Origin: Palsa-739 sp036512155
GTDB taxonomy: Bacteria; Actinomycetota; Thermoleophilia; Gaiellales; Gaiellaceae
Assembly (NCBI GenBank): GCA_036512155.1
Contig: DATCBD010000059.1
Location: 33,346-97,345, forward strand
DNA length: 64,000 nucleotides
Reading direction: 5' to 3'
Shown: piece after piece, positions 16,865 to 25,293 of the stretch
Layout: every line of letters starts with the position of its first letter
Position numbering within the stretch: position 1 is the stretch's first letter
Notes under the pieces: model-generated
Told to the model about the DNA's origin: nothing
Seen by the model: the letters and a program-made list of their open reading frames with translations, nothing else
The model's database searches: none
Program-made: the position numbers and the translations under genes

Positions 16865-17671
16865 TCACGGCGACAAAGACGAGAGAAACTCGCTGACGGC
16901 ACGCACGACAGCCTCCGGCCGCTCGCCGATCAGCAGGTGCCCGCAATCGGCGATCGTGCGCAACGGCGCGCGCAGTCGCCGCGCGTACTCGATGCCGTCC
17001 GCGAGCGGGACCCAGTTGTCGTTCGCACCCCAGAGGCAGAGAACCGGGCACGTCACGCGGTGGAGGTCGCGTCGCGGATCGGAGACGACGAGCGCCTTCC
17101 CGGCGGTGAGCGTGTCCGTGTGTCGCGTCGGGCCCGCAAGGAATGCCTCTGCCATCTCGGGATGGAGCCCCGCCGGATCGGCGACACCCCACCAGCCGAA
17201 CGCGAGCGTGCGGCCGGCGCGCGAGCGCGACACCGTCCTTCGCCGCCGCCCGAGCAGCTTGCCCGGCCGCGCGATGCCGATGAGCGTGACCGTGACCCGC
17301 CCGATCCGGCTGGCCGAGGTGATCCCGGCGGCCGCGGCGAGGACGACCCCGGTGACGGCCTCCGGCCGCAGCGCCGCAGCGCGGAGCGCGACGAGGCCGC
17401 CGAGCGAGTGGCCGACCCACGGGGCCGGCAGCGCACCCTCCGCCTCGGCGACGGCCAGCACCGCCTCGGCGAAGGGGTCGAGCGAGCCCGCGCCGCCGAG
17501 CGGAGCGGAACCGCCGTGGCCGGGCAGCTCAGGCACGACCACCCGCCGCCCGGCGGCGAGGGCGGGCGCGACCAGCCGCCAGTTCGCGGCCCCTCCACCG
17601 AGCCCGTGCACGAGCACGAGCGGGGCCCCGGCGCCGCCCACGAGGTAGTGGATCCACGTCCCCTCGTGCAT
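16865..17671 (-). CDS. Alpha/beta-fold hydrolase
   Basis: About 268 residues. Oxyanion HGLGGG motif, nucleophile elbow VGHSLGG, acid in LWGANDNWVP and catalytic His in CGHLLIGERPEAV. Substrate unknown; esterase, lactonase or ring-cleavage hydrolase are all possible. Start at ATG 17671 places the first strand (TWIHYLVGGAGAPLVLVHG) correctly; GTG 17722 would add 17 residues but overlaps the opposite-strand promoter. Confidence 0.85.
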   Translation of the reverse strand: MHEGTWIHYLVGGAGAPLVLVHGLGGGAANWRLVAPALAAGRRVVVPELPGHGGSAPLGGAGSLDPFAEAVLAVAEAEGALPAPWVGHSLGGLVALRAAALRPEAVTGVVLAAAAGITSASRIGRVTVTLIGIARPGKLLGRRRRTVSRSRAGRTLAFGWWGVADPAGLHPEMAEAFLAGPTRHTDTLTAGKALVVSDPRRDLHRVTCPVLCLWGANDNWVPLADGIEYARRLRAPLRTIADCGHLLIGERPEAVVRAVSEFLSSLSP

Positions 17672-17705
17672 CAGGGTGCGCTCTTCGAATCCATCGATAT
17701 CTGGT

Positions 17706-17735
17706 TTGCCATCCGTCGGCACTGGGGCATATTCT
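17706..17735 (+). promoter_or_regulatory. Sigma70-like promoter for the leader RNA and HTH gene
   Basis: TTGCCA (17706-17711) and TATTCT (17730-17735) with an 18-base spacer, in a locally AT-richer patch. Predicted transcription start is near 17742. Confidence 0.55.
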
Positions 17736-17741
17736 GTGCTC

Positions 17742-17840
17742 AATGGATGTCTTTCTGGGACGGGCCGAGTGAAGCCCGTCACGTCGACAAGCAAGGGTCA
17801 CGCAAAACCCGTCTGAGCGCTCGGCGCCGGCGGGTTTTTT
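17742..17840 (+). ncRNA. Attenuator-like leader or about 100-nt small RNA
   Basis: From the predicted start, the transcript forms GACGGGC/GCCCGTC (17759-17780), then a single-stranded stretch, then an intrinsic terminator AAAACCCG ... CGGGTTTTTT (17804-17840). The terminator lies 25 bases before the ATG of the small HTH gene, so most transcripts should end here unless antitermination occurs. No known riboswitch class recognised. Confidence 0.5.
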
Positions 17841-17865
17841 CGTGCCCAGGGAAGGAGCAGGCCGA

Positions 17866-18036
17866 ATGGCGAATCACCTCACGCCCGAAGAGCTGTCGGA
17901 AGAGTTGAAGATCGACCGGCAGGAGGTGATCAGGCTCTGCATGCAGGAAGGCGTGCCGATCTACCAGGGCAAGATCGACAAGCATCTCTTCCAGGCGCAG
18001 CTCGAAGCGCTGGGAGCGTTCCCGAAGGGGAGCTAG
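17866..18036 (+). CDS. Small helix-turn-helix protein
   Basis: 56 residues, ATG with GAAGGAG about 9 bases upstream. LTPEELSEELKIDRQEVIRLCMQEGVPIYQGKIDKHLF resembles a MerR/AlpA-type (HTH_17) DNA-binding helix-turn-helix followed by a wing. It could be a regulator controlled by the preceding attenuator. Convergent with ku, overlapping by 4 bases. Confidence 0.7.
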   Translation: MANHLTPEELSEELKIDRQEVIRLCMQEGVPIYQGKIDKHLFQAQLEALGAFPKGS

Positions 18037-18896
18037 GAAACTTTTCGCGCAGGCGCTTTTCGGCGAGAGCCGCCCGACGAGGCGGCTTTCGTCTTTTCGG
18101 ACGCCTTTCCGTCTCCGCGGCGCTGCTGCACGTCGACGACGCTCTGCCGCAGCGCCTCCATGAGGTCGATGACCGGTGCCTCGGGCGCAGGCTCCGGCCG
18201 CGTGATCTCCTGGCCGGCGAGCTTCGCGTCGAGCATCGCCTTCAGGTCGCGCCGGTAGTCGTTCTCGAAGTCGGCCGCGTCCCACTCGCCGACGAGGCTC
18301 TCGATCACCTGGCCCGCCAGCGCAAGCTCGGCCTTCTTCACCTCGGTCGCCTCCACCGCCTCCTCGATCTCCGACTTCGAGCGGACGTCGTCGGCGAAGA
18401 AGAGCGTCTCGAGGGCGAGCGAGTCGCCCTGCGGACGGATCAGGCAGAGATTCTCCTTGCCCCACAGCACGAACTTCCCGACCGCCGCCATCCCCGACTC
18501 CTCCATCGCGCGCAGGAGGAGGACGTACGGACGCCGCTGCGCCTCCGAGGCCGCCGGCGCCAGGTAGTACGTCCGGTCGAAGTAGACGGGGTCGACGTCC
18601 TGGAGCTTGACGAAGCGGAGGATCTCGATCGACTGCGAGCGCTGGAGCGCAACGGCCTCGAGATCGGACTCCTCGACGATGACGAACTCGCCCTTGGCGA
18701 CCTCCCAGCCCTTGACCAATTCGTCCGCCTCGACGTCGCGCTCGTGGAACGGGCACCACCGCTTCTGCTTGATCGGCGTGCCGCACTCCCGGTGCAGCGT
18801 CCGGAAGGAGACGTCGTCCCGCTGGGTCGCCAGCGCGAGACCGATGGGGATGTTGACCAGCCCGAAGCTGATCGATCCGTTCCAGATCGTCCTCAT
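18033..18896 (-). CDS. ku: Ku protein, non-homologous end joining
   Basis: 287 residues, start MRTIWNGSISFGLVNIPI typical of bacterial Ku, followed by the core beta-barrel (FRTLHRECGTPIKQKRWCPFHERDV) and a C-terminal region with a long basic tail (RRKAPARKVS) that should bind DNA and recruit LigD. It rings DNA ends. No ligD lies beside it. Divergent from the acyl-CoA ligase gene. Confidence 0.96.
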   Translation of the reverse strand: MRTIWNGSISFGLVNIPIGLALATQRDDVSFRTLHRECGTPIKQKRWCPFHERDVEADELVKGWEVAKGEFVIVEESDLEAVALQRSQSIEILRFVKLQDVDPVYFDRTYYLAPAASEAQRRPYVLLLRAMEESGMAAVGKFVLWGKENLCLIRPQGDSLALETLFFADDVRSKSEIEEAVEATEVKKAELALAGQVIESLVGEWDAADFENDYRRDLKAMLDAKLAGQEITRPEPAPEAPVIDLMEALRQSVVDVQQRRGDGKASEKTKAASSGGSRRKAPARKVS

Positions 18897-18951
18897 GGGA
18901 TCAACCGAATTCTAGTCAGGTGGCATATCTCCTTTGGCTTACCATGACGGC

Positions 18952-20586
18952 GTGCCGCTCGAAACTCGCACTGCGCCGGCCCTCTGGCGCTACGTGCAGG
19001 AGCAGCACCACTCGATGCCGGCGTACCTCGAGGAACAGCCGGACGGCTGGCGCGACGTCTCCTGGGAGGAGGCCGGCCGCCGGGTCGACGCCCTGGCGCG
19101 GGGGCTCCTCGCCCGCGGCGCCCGCCGCGGGGACGCGGTCGCCGTGCTCTCCCGGACGCGCCTCGAGTGGATCCTCCTCGACTGGGCGATCATGTCCATC
19201 GGCGCCGTGGTCGTCGGGCTCTACCCGACGAACACGGCGAGCGAGTGCGGGTACATCCTGAGGCACTCCGAGGCGGTGCTCGCCCTCGTCGAGGACGACG
19301 AGCAGGCCGCCAAGCTCGCCTCCGTCTACGACGGGCCGGTCGTGCGGTTCGACGAGCTCGACGCGCTCGAAGCGAGCGCCGGGGACTCCAAGCCGGAGCC
19401 GGTCGGAGAAGAGGACCTCGCGACGCTGATCTACACGTCTGGGACGACCGGCCCGCCGAAGGGCTGCATGCTCACCCACAAGAACCTCGTAACCGCGGCG
19501 ATGGGCGTGCGGAACGAGCTCCAGGACGAGACCGACGTCGTCCTGCTGTTCCTGCCGATGGCGCACAGCTTTGCCCGCATCGTCCACCAGGGCGCCGCGT
19601 ACCACGGCTCCACACTCGTGATCGTGTCCGACGTTGCTCGGCTGCCCGAAGCGCTCGCGCGCACACGGCCGACGATCCTCCCTGCCGTCCCGCGCGTGTA
19701 CGAGAAGATCCATGCGAACGTCGTCGGCGAGATCGAGCGGTCGAGCCCGGTCAAGCGTGCGATCGGCCGCTGGGCGCTCCGCGTCGGCGCCACCAACAAG
19801 CCGAGCAGCGCCCAGGGACGGATCGCCGACGCACTCGTGTTCAAGAAGATCCGCGACCGCCTCGGCGGACGCATCCGCATCGGCATCTCCGGCGCGGCAC
19901 CGCTCGGCATCGACGTCCTGGAGTTCTTCCGGTCGCTGAACATGCTCGTGATCGAGGGCTACGGGCTGACCGAGACGTCGAGCTCGCTCAGCGTCAACGA
20001 CCCGGATGACTACCGCTTCGGCACCGTCGGCCGAGTCGTCGACGGCTCCGAGGTGAAGCTGGCCGAAGACGGCGAGATCCTCGTGCGGAGCGACAGCGTC
20101 TTCAAGGGCTACTTCAAGGATCCCGAGGCCACCGCAGCCGCCTTCACCGAGGACGGCTTCTTCCGCACCGGCGACATCGGCGAGATCGACGCCGACGGCT
20201 TCGTGAAGATCACCGACCGCAAGAAGGACATCATCATCACCGCGGGCGGCAAGAACATCGCGCCGCAGAATCTCGAGAACGCGCTCAAGGCGTCGCGCTT
20301 CATCTCGCAGGCGCTCGTGGTCGGCGACCGGCGCCCGTACGTCACCGCGCTCATCACGCTCGACTCGGACGAGGTCAACGGATCGGGGCGCGACCCGGAG
20401 CAGCTCGTGCAGGAGGTCGTCGACAACGTCAACCGCGATCGCGTCCGCGTCGAGCAGATCAAGCGGTTCGCCATCCTGCCGCGGGACTTCTCGCAGGAAG
20501 CCGGCGAGCTCACACCGACGCTGAAGCTCCGCCGCCGCGTCGTGCACGAGCACTTCGGCGGCGAGATCGAAGAGCTCTACGCCTAG
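18952..20586 (+). CDS. Long-chain acyl-CoA synthetase (AMP-forming)
   Basis: About 544 residues of the ANL superfamily. P-loop LIYTSGTTGPPKG, A5 motif EGYGLTETSS, and the hinge/A8 region ITDRKKDIIITAGGKNIAP with the downstream lysine region LTPTLKLRRR. The LKASRFISQALVVGDRRPYVTALI stretch matches fatty-acyl rather than acetyl-CoA ligases. It activates fatty acids to acyl-CoA through an acyl-adenylate. Start taken as GTG 18952; TTG 18934 is the alternative. Confidence 0.92.
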   Translation: MPLETRTAPALWRYVQEQHHSMPAYLEEQPDGWRDVSWEEAGRRVDALARGLLARGARRGDAVAVLSRTRLEWILLDWAIMSIGAVVVGLYPTNTASECGYILRHSEAVLALVEDDEQAAKLASVYDGPVVRFDELDALEASAGDSKPEPVGEEDLATLIYTSGTTGPPKGCMLTHKNLVTAAMGVRNELQDETDVVLLFLPMAHSFARIVHQGAAYHGSTLVIVSDVARLPEALARTRPTILPAVPRVYEKIHANVVGEIERSSPVKRAIGRWALRVGATNKPSSAQGRIADALVFKKIRDRLGGRIRIGISGAAPLGIDVLEFFRSLNMLVIEGYGLTETSSSLSVNDPDDYRFGTVGRVVDGSEVKLAEDGEILVRSDSVFKGYFKDPEATAAAFTEDGFFRTGDIGEIDADGFVKITDRKKDIIITAGGKNIAPQNLENALKASRFISQALVVGDRRPYVTALITLDSDEVNGSGRDPEQLVQEVVDNVNRDRVRVEQIKRFAILPRDFSQEAGELTPTLKLRRRVVHEHFGGEIEELYA

Positions 20587-21659
20587 CCGGATGTAATTCT
20601 GCGGGCGCCGTCGTACGTGGCGGCGTACCAGGCCTCGGAGAGGCTGTCGATCCGGACGACGTCACCGGTGTGCGGAGAGTGGATGAACTCGCCGCCGCCG
20701 ATGTAGATCCCGACGTGGCCGAGCCCGTCGAAGAAGACGAGGTCGCCGGGCTCGAGGTCGCTGTACGCGACCGGCACGCCCATGCCCCACTGCGCGCCGG
20801 TGTAGTGCGGCAGCGACACGCCAACCTGCGCGTACACATACATGACGAAACCGGAGCAGTCGAATCCGCTCGGGCTCGCGCCGCCCCAGACGTACGGCAC
20901 GCCGAGGTACTGCATCGCGATCCCGACGACGCCCGAGTACTGCGTCGGCGGAGCCGTGAAGCCGGTGCTCAGATCGAGTGCGGGATTCTGTCCCTGCGCC
21001 TGGTAGGCCGCGACCCGCTGCTGCGCCTGCCGCTCGAGTGCGAGCTGCCGCGCGTGCTGCATCGCGACGAGATGCGCGATCTCGCCCTTGATCGAGTTGT
21101 ATAGGCGCTGCTGCCGCCCGAGCTGCGACGCGATCCGGGCCTTCGCCACTGCGCGCTGGCGTACGAGCGCGGTCTGCGCGCGACGATCGTGGACGAGCGT
21201 GTGCTGGCGGACGGTCACCTCACGCTTGAACGAGACGACCTGATGCACGACAGCGACGTCCTGCGTCGACAGCGACTGGACGGACTCGATGCGGTTGACG
21301 AGATCATCGATGCTCGTCGCGCCGAGAACGACTGCGAGCGTCGACTGGTTGTCGCGCGTCGTGTAGATCGAGACGAGCCGCTGCGAGAGGTCCTTCTGCG
21401 CGACGACGAGGTTCGAGCGCGCGACGTGCAGGCCGATGCGATTGATCGCGAGGCTGTGCTCGATCGCGTGCAGCTTGACGTTCGCGGAGTCGTAGCTGTT
21501 GCGTGCGCGCTCGAGGTTCGAATCGAGCTGCTGGATCTGCAGCATCACTTGCTGCGCCTCGGCCTGCTTCGCGCTGACCGAGGGGTCGGCAGTCGCCACA
21601 CCGGCCGCAACGCAAGCCGCGGCGAGGGCGATGAGAAGGACCGGAGCGTGTCGCTTCAG
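20583..21659 (-). CDS. Secreted NlpC/P60 peptidoglycan hydrolase with coiled coil
   Basis: A long coiled coil (QQVMLQIQQLDSNLERARN through LYNSIKGEI) precedes a C-terminal NlpC/P60 domain with catalytic FDCSGF and LGHVGIYIGGG. The family cleaves wall peptide stems. Canonical starts begin at GTG 21599, but the frame above encodes a good signal peptide (LKRHAPVLLIALAAACVAAG) reachable only from CTG 21659; that start is proposed. Without it the protein would not be exported. Convergent with the acyl-CoA ligase, overlapping by 4 bases. Confidence 0.88.
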   Translation of the reverse strand: MKRHAPVLLIALAAACVAAGVATADPSVSAKQAEAQQVMLQIQQLDSNLERARNSYDSANVKLHAIEHSLAINRIGLHVARSNLVVAQKDLSQRLVSIYTTRDNQSTLAVVLGATSIDDLVNRIESVQSLSTQDVAVVHQVVSFKREVTVRQHTLVHDRRAQTALVRQRAVAKARIASQLGRQQRLYNSIKGEIAHLVAMQHARQLALERQAQQRVAAYQAQGQNPALDLSTGFTAPPTQYSGVVGIAMQYLGVPYVWGGASPSGFDCSGFVMYVYAQVGVSLPHYTGAQWGMGVPVAYSDLEPGDLVFFDGLGHVGIYIGGGEFIHSPHTGDVVRIDSLSEAWYAATYDGARRITSG

Positions 21660-21876
21660 TGTCTGGATGACGTTTCCCGACGTTCACCCGGCGCGTCCGC
21701 ACCGGGCCTCCCATACGTCACAAGGTCGGGACGCTACCAGGGCTTTCGGATGCTGGCAACCGACAAAAGGCCTGAAAGTTGCCGCAAATTGCCACTAGCC
21801 ACACGCCAGGATCCGGCAAAAGAACCTGCACAAACTGGCCGAAATCCCCGGATTCGTATGGTACGGTCCCGCCCTC

Positions 21877-22914
21877 GTGAGCGCCCGAAGGACACGATCC
21901 GCGGCGCTGCTCGCCGGCGTCTCCGCGGTGCTCGTCTTCGCCGCCGGCTCGCCTGCGGCCGCCGGCCCCGGGTCGCACGTGAGCAGCCTGCAGGCGGAGG
22001 AGAACGCGCTCGCGGGACGAGTCCACAGCGCGTCGCTCGACCTCTACGCGCTCGACTCGAGCCTCGCGGCCGCGCAATCGAAGTTGACGAACTTGCGTGC
22101 CGAGGCCGCGCGTCTTCGCCTCCAGCAGGTGCAGCTCGCACAACAGATCAGCGCGACACAACGCATGCTCACGATCTCGCAGCAGCATCTCGGCGAGAAC
22201 CTCCGTCTGATGTACGAGCAAGGCGACACCGATCCTGTCGCCGTCATTCTCGGCGCAGAGTCGCTCGACGACGCGGTGTCGACGCTCGACGGGCTGAAGC
22301 GCGTTACCGACCAGAGCAGCGGGTTCGTGGTCGCGTCTGCCCTCGCGAAACACCGACTGCAGATGTTGCGCGCAGCGTTGTCGACGCATCGCGCACGCAT
22401 CGCAAGTGCGGTTCGCGCTGCTGCCGGCACAACGAGGACGCTCGCGTCGGCGCGCGCCGACAGGCTCTCCTTCATCTCCGGCCTGCGCGCGCAGCAGCAG
22501 TTGAAGGCGTCGCGGATTCAGCAGCTCGAAGCGTCCGTGCAGCGCGCAGAGGTCAAGTCGACGACGCTGACCGCGGCAGTGGCCGCGAGCGGGCCGGTAC
22601 CCGCGGTCGTCGGAGACCCGAGCCCGGCTCCGGCATCGGCCCAGAGCAGCGGCGGCCGCACGCTCGTCGTGTCCGCCACCGGCTATTCGCTTCCGGGACA
22701 CACCGCGACAGGGCTCCCCGTGGGCTGGGGCATCGTCGCCGTCGATCCTACGGTCATCCCGCTCGGCACGCGCATGACCGTCCCGGGCTACGGGGAGGCT
22801 GTGGCCGCCGACGTCGGCAGCGGCGTTCGCGGCGCATCCATCGACCTCTGGTTCCCCACCGTCGCACAGGCGTTCGCCTGGGGGCGGCGGACGGTCACCA
22901 TCACCCTGCACTAG
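21877..22914 (+). CDS. Secreted coiled-coil protein with C-terminal 3D domain
   Basis: 345 residues, GTG start, signal peptide (SAALLAGVSAVLVFAAGSPAAA), coiled coil about 35-235, Pro/Ala linker and a 3D (Asp-Asp-Asp) beta-barrel at about 265-345: VSATGYSLPGHTATGLPVGWG, VAVDPTVIPLGTR, AADVGSG, IDLWF. Such barrels belong to lytic transglycosylases and resuscitation-type wall enzymes. It diverges from the NlpC/P60 gene, with similar coiled coils, so the two may form a wall-remodelling pair. A likely -10 element TATGGT lies about 25 bases upstream. Confidence 0.88.
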   Translation: MSARRTRSAALLAGVSAVLVFAAGSPAAAGPGSHVSSLQAEENALAGRVHSASLDLYALDSSLAAAQSKLTNLRAEAARLRLQQVQLAQQISATQRMLTISQQHLGENLRLMYEQGDTDPVAVILGAESLDDAVSTLDGLKRVTDQSSGFVVASALAKHRLQMLRAALSTHRARIASAVRAAAGTTRTLASARADRLSFISGLRAQQQLKASRIQQLEASVQRAEVKSTTLTAAVAASGPVPAVVGDPSPAPASAQSSGGRTLVVSATGYSLPGHTATGLPVGWGIVAVDPTVIPLGTRMTVPGYGEAVAADVGSGVRGASIDLWFPTVAQAFAWGRRTVTITLH

Positions 22915-22943
22915 ACTTGGCCGCGTAAGGGGGGTGTGAAGAC

Positions 22944-23627
22944 CTGACAGAGCCGCTTTCGGCCAGCGATGAGCGGGGGCTCGAGACGCTTCGCGTCTTG
23001 ATCGTGGACGACCATGATCTGTTCCGCACGGGCCTACGCAACCTGCTCGAGGAGCAGGGCGTCCAGATCTCGGGCGAAGCTGCGTCCGGGACAGAGGCCG
23101 TAAAGTCCGTCCGGGAGATCGCTCCCGACGTCGTCGTCATGGATCTCAACATGCCGGGCATGGGCGGCGTCGAGGCGACGCGGCACATCGCGGCGATCGC
23201 TCCGCTCACGCGCGTCGTCGTGCTGACCATCTCCGACGAGGACGCCGACGTGCTGGACGCGATCCTCGCGGGCGCGTGCGGCTACCTGTTGAAGGACGCG
23301 TCGATCGACGAGCTGCTGGCCGGCATCCGCGCCGCGTCGCGCGGCGAGTCGCTGATCTCCCCCGGCATCGCCGCGAAGGTTCTGCAGCGTGTGCGTGCGA
23401 CGAGCGCGCAGCCGGAGATCGCAGACGCGATCCGGTCCGAGCTGTCCGACCGCGAGATCGAGGTGCTGAAGCTGATCGCGAACGGCAAGGACAACGCCGT
23501 CATCGCCGCCGAGCTGCACATCAGCCCGAAGACGGTGAAGAACCACATCTCCAACATCCTCATGAAGCTGCAGATCGACAACCGCATCCAGGCGGCGGTC
23601 TACGCCGTGAGGTCGGGGATCGTCTAG
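22944..23627 (+). CDS. NarL/FixJ-family response regulator
   Basis: About 227 residues. Receiver with VDDHD, phosphoacceptor D67 (VVMDLNMPG) and KDAS lysine, followed by a LuxR-type HTH (LSDREIEVLKLIANGKDN, ISPKTVKNHISNILMKL). The first canonical start, TTG 22998, would cut away strand one of the receiver (LRVLI). A CTG at 22944 lies about 9 bases after AAGGGGGG and restores it, so I propose CTG. No sensor kinase is adjacent. Confidence 0.9.
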   Translation: MTEPLSASDERGLETLRVLIVDDHDLFRTGLRNLLEEQGVQISGEAASGTEAVKSVREIAPDVVVMDLNMPGMGGVEATRHIAAIAPLTRVVVLTISDEDADVLDAILAGACGYLLKDASIDELLAGIRAASRGESLISPGIAAKVLQRVRATSAQPEIADAIRSELSDREIEVLKLIANGKDNAVIAAELHISPKTVKNHISNILMKLQIDNRIQAAVYAVRSGIV

Positions 23628-23956
23628 CTCGCGTGCCGCAGCGCGCGCGTGCGCGCCTGCAGCCGCCGCAGCAGCGCGCGCAGATGTCCGAGCTCGACGT
23701 CGGCGTGCCTGAGCCGCCTGCCGAGCGCGACGATCTCGTCCGTGATGTGCTTCCCGACGGGCTCCTCCACCGTCCGTGCCACCTCGCCGATCCTGCGCTC
23801 GATGCGCGACCGCTCGGCCTCGAGGGCGAGCGCCTCGGCGTAGCCGTCGGTCAGGGTCTCCTCCATGCTGGCAAGCGTCGGCGCAGCCGACCCGCTTGCA
23901 GGGGCCTCGAGCAGCTCTTCGATCCGCTGCAGCACGGCGTCGTCGTTTCCGCCCAC
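23624..23956 (-). CDS. Hypothetical coiled-coil protein
   Basis: 110 residues, mostly two charged helices (TDGYAEALALEAERSRIERRIGEVARTV and VALGRRLRHADVELGHLRALLRRL). No family recognised, no signal peptide. Convergent with the response regulator, overlapping by 4 bases, and divergent from the carboxypeptidase gene. Confidence 0.65.
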   Translation of the reverse strand: MGGNDDAVLQRIEELLEAPASGSAAPTLASMEETLTDGYAEALALEAERSRIERRIGEVARTVEEPVGKHITDEIVALGRRLRHADVELGHLRALLRRLQARTRALRHAS

Positions 23957-24063
23957 GACCCTCGATTATCGAGGCCCCTGCTCGGGGCTAACAGGGCCTG
24001 CCGACCCATCTTCGCCGTCCATACGGCCCATCGCCCTTGACGATCCCGGTACCGGCCCAAACA

Positions 24064-25293
24064 ATGAAACGGCACGTGCTCGCCCGCGTCGTCGCCGCCT
24101 TCGGGGTCGTTTCCGCCGTACTCGCCTCAGCCGCTCCAGGCGGCGCCGCGAACGGCTCGCTGCCGTCCCTGCTCTCCCGGGCGCTGCACGCGCCGTTCGT
24201 CGACTTCGCCACGTCCGGCGCCGTCGCGGTCGACCTCTTCACCGGCCGGGTCGTCTTCGCACACAACGCGACCCTGCCCCTCCGGCCCGCCTCGAACGAG
24301 AAGCTCGCGGTCACGTACGCGGCGCTGACCGCGCTCGGCCCCGCCTTCCGAATCGAGACGGACGTGCTCGGCGAGGGCGAGCAGGACGGATCGACGTGGC
24401 ACGGCAACCTCGTCCTCAAGGGTTACGGCGATCCGACGCTCTCGTCACAGGACCTCGCGGCGCTCGCGCACCAGGTGCGCGCGGACGGCATCACAGCCGT
24501 CAGCGGCGAGGTGCTCGGCGACGAGACGTGGTTCGACACCCGCCGCACAGCGCCGGGCTGGAAGGCGGCCTTCTACATCAAGGAGTCGCCGCCGCTGTCG
24601 GCGCTCATCGTCGACCGCGGCGCCGTCGGACGATTCACGTCGCACAACCCGGCGCTGTCGGCCGCGCAGAAGTTCACGAAGCTGCTTGCCCGCGCAGGCG
24701 TGAGAGTCGCCGGCGGAGCCACGCTCGGCGTCGCGGACGACGCGGGCGTCGAGCTCGCGTCCTTCGACTCGCCGACGCTCGCCTCGATGGTGCACTGGAT
24801 GGACAAGGTGAGCGACAACTTCACCGCGGAGATGCTCGTGAAGGAGCTCGGCGCGGTACAGGCCGGCGCAGGGACGACCGCGGCCGGCATCCGTGTCGTC
24901 CGCGCGCAGCTCGCCGACGCGGGCGTGCCGCTCGACGGCGTGACGATGGTCGACGGGTCGGGCCTCTCGCTGATCGACCGGATGACGGCGTCGACGCTCG
25001 TCGCGCTCCTGCGCGTGATGTGGAGCGATCCCTCGATGCATCAGGAGCTGCTCGCGTCGCTGCCGGTCGCGGGCCGGAGCGGAACGTTGCACGACCGCAT
25101 GCGCCACACCGTCGCCGTCGGCGTCGTGCGCGCGAAGACCGGGACGACGGATAACTCAACCGCCCTGTCCGGCTTCGTCGGCGAGAGCTATGTCTTCTCG
25201 GTGCTCGTCAACGGCGCACCGGTCTCCTGGACGGCGTCTCGCGACGCCGAAGACCGGTTCGCAATCGCGCTAGCCGCGCAGCAACTGCACTAG
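24064..25293 (+). CDS. dacB: D-alanyl-D-alanine carboxypeptidase/endopeptidase (PBP4 type)
   Basis: 409 residues from ATG 24064. Signal peptide, then S13-type penicillin-binding domain: SNEK (77-80), SDN (250-252) and KTG (358-360), with the long insertion between the first two motifs. It trims or cleaves peptidoglycan peptides outside the cell. The open frame has an earlier TTG-type start nine codons upstream but the signal peptide MKRHVLARVV fixes this one. Convergent with ligA, overlapping by 24 bases. Confidence 0.93.
   Translation: MKRHVLARVVAAFGVVSAVLASAAPGGAANGSLPSLLSRALHAPFVDFATSGAVAVDLFTGRVVFAHNATLPLRPASNEKLAVTYAALTALGPAFRIETDVLGEGEQDGSTWHGNLVLKGYGDPTLSSQDLAALAHQVRADGITAVSGEVLGDETWFDTRRTAPGWKAAFYIKESPPLSALIVDRGAVGRFTSHNPALSAAQKFTKLLARAGVRVAGGATLGVADDAGVELASFDSPTLASMVHWMDKVSDNFTAEMLVKELGAVQAGAGTTAAGIRVVRAQLADAGVPLDGVTMVDGSGLSLIDRMTASTLVALLRVMWSDPSMHQELLASLPVAGRSGTLHDRMRHTVAVGVVRAKTGTTDNSTALSGFVGESYVFSVLVNGAPVSWTASRDAEDRFAIALAAQQLH

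Noticed and set aside
17841..17866. SRP (4.5S) RNA suggested by CCAGGGAAGGAGCAGG
   Set aside because: The domain IV hallmark is incomplete and the bases serve as the Shine-Dalgarno of the small HTH gene.
18916..20553. 545-codon minus-strand frame opposite the acyl-CoA ligase
   Set aside because: Antisense shadow of a clear ANL enzyme; no domain or ribosome binding site.
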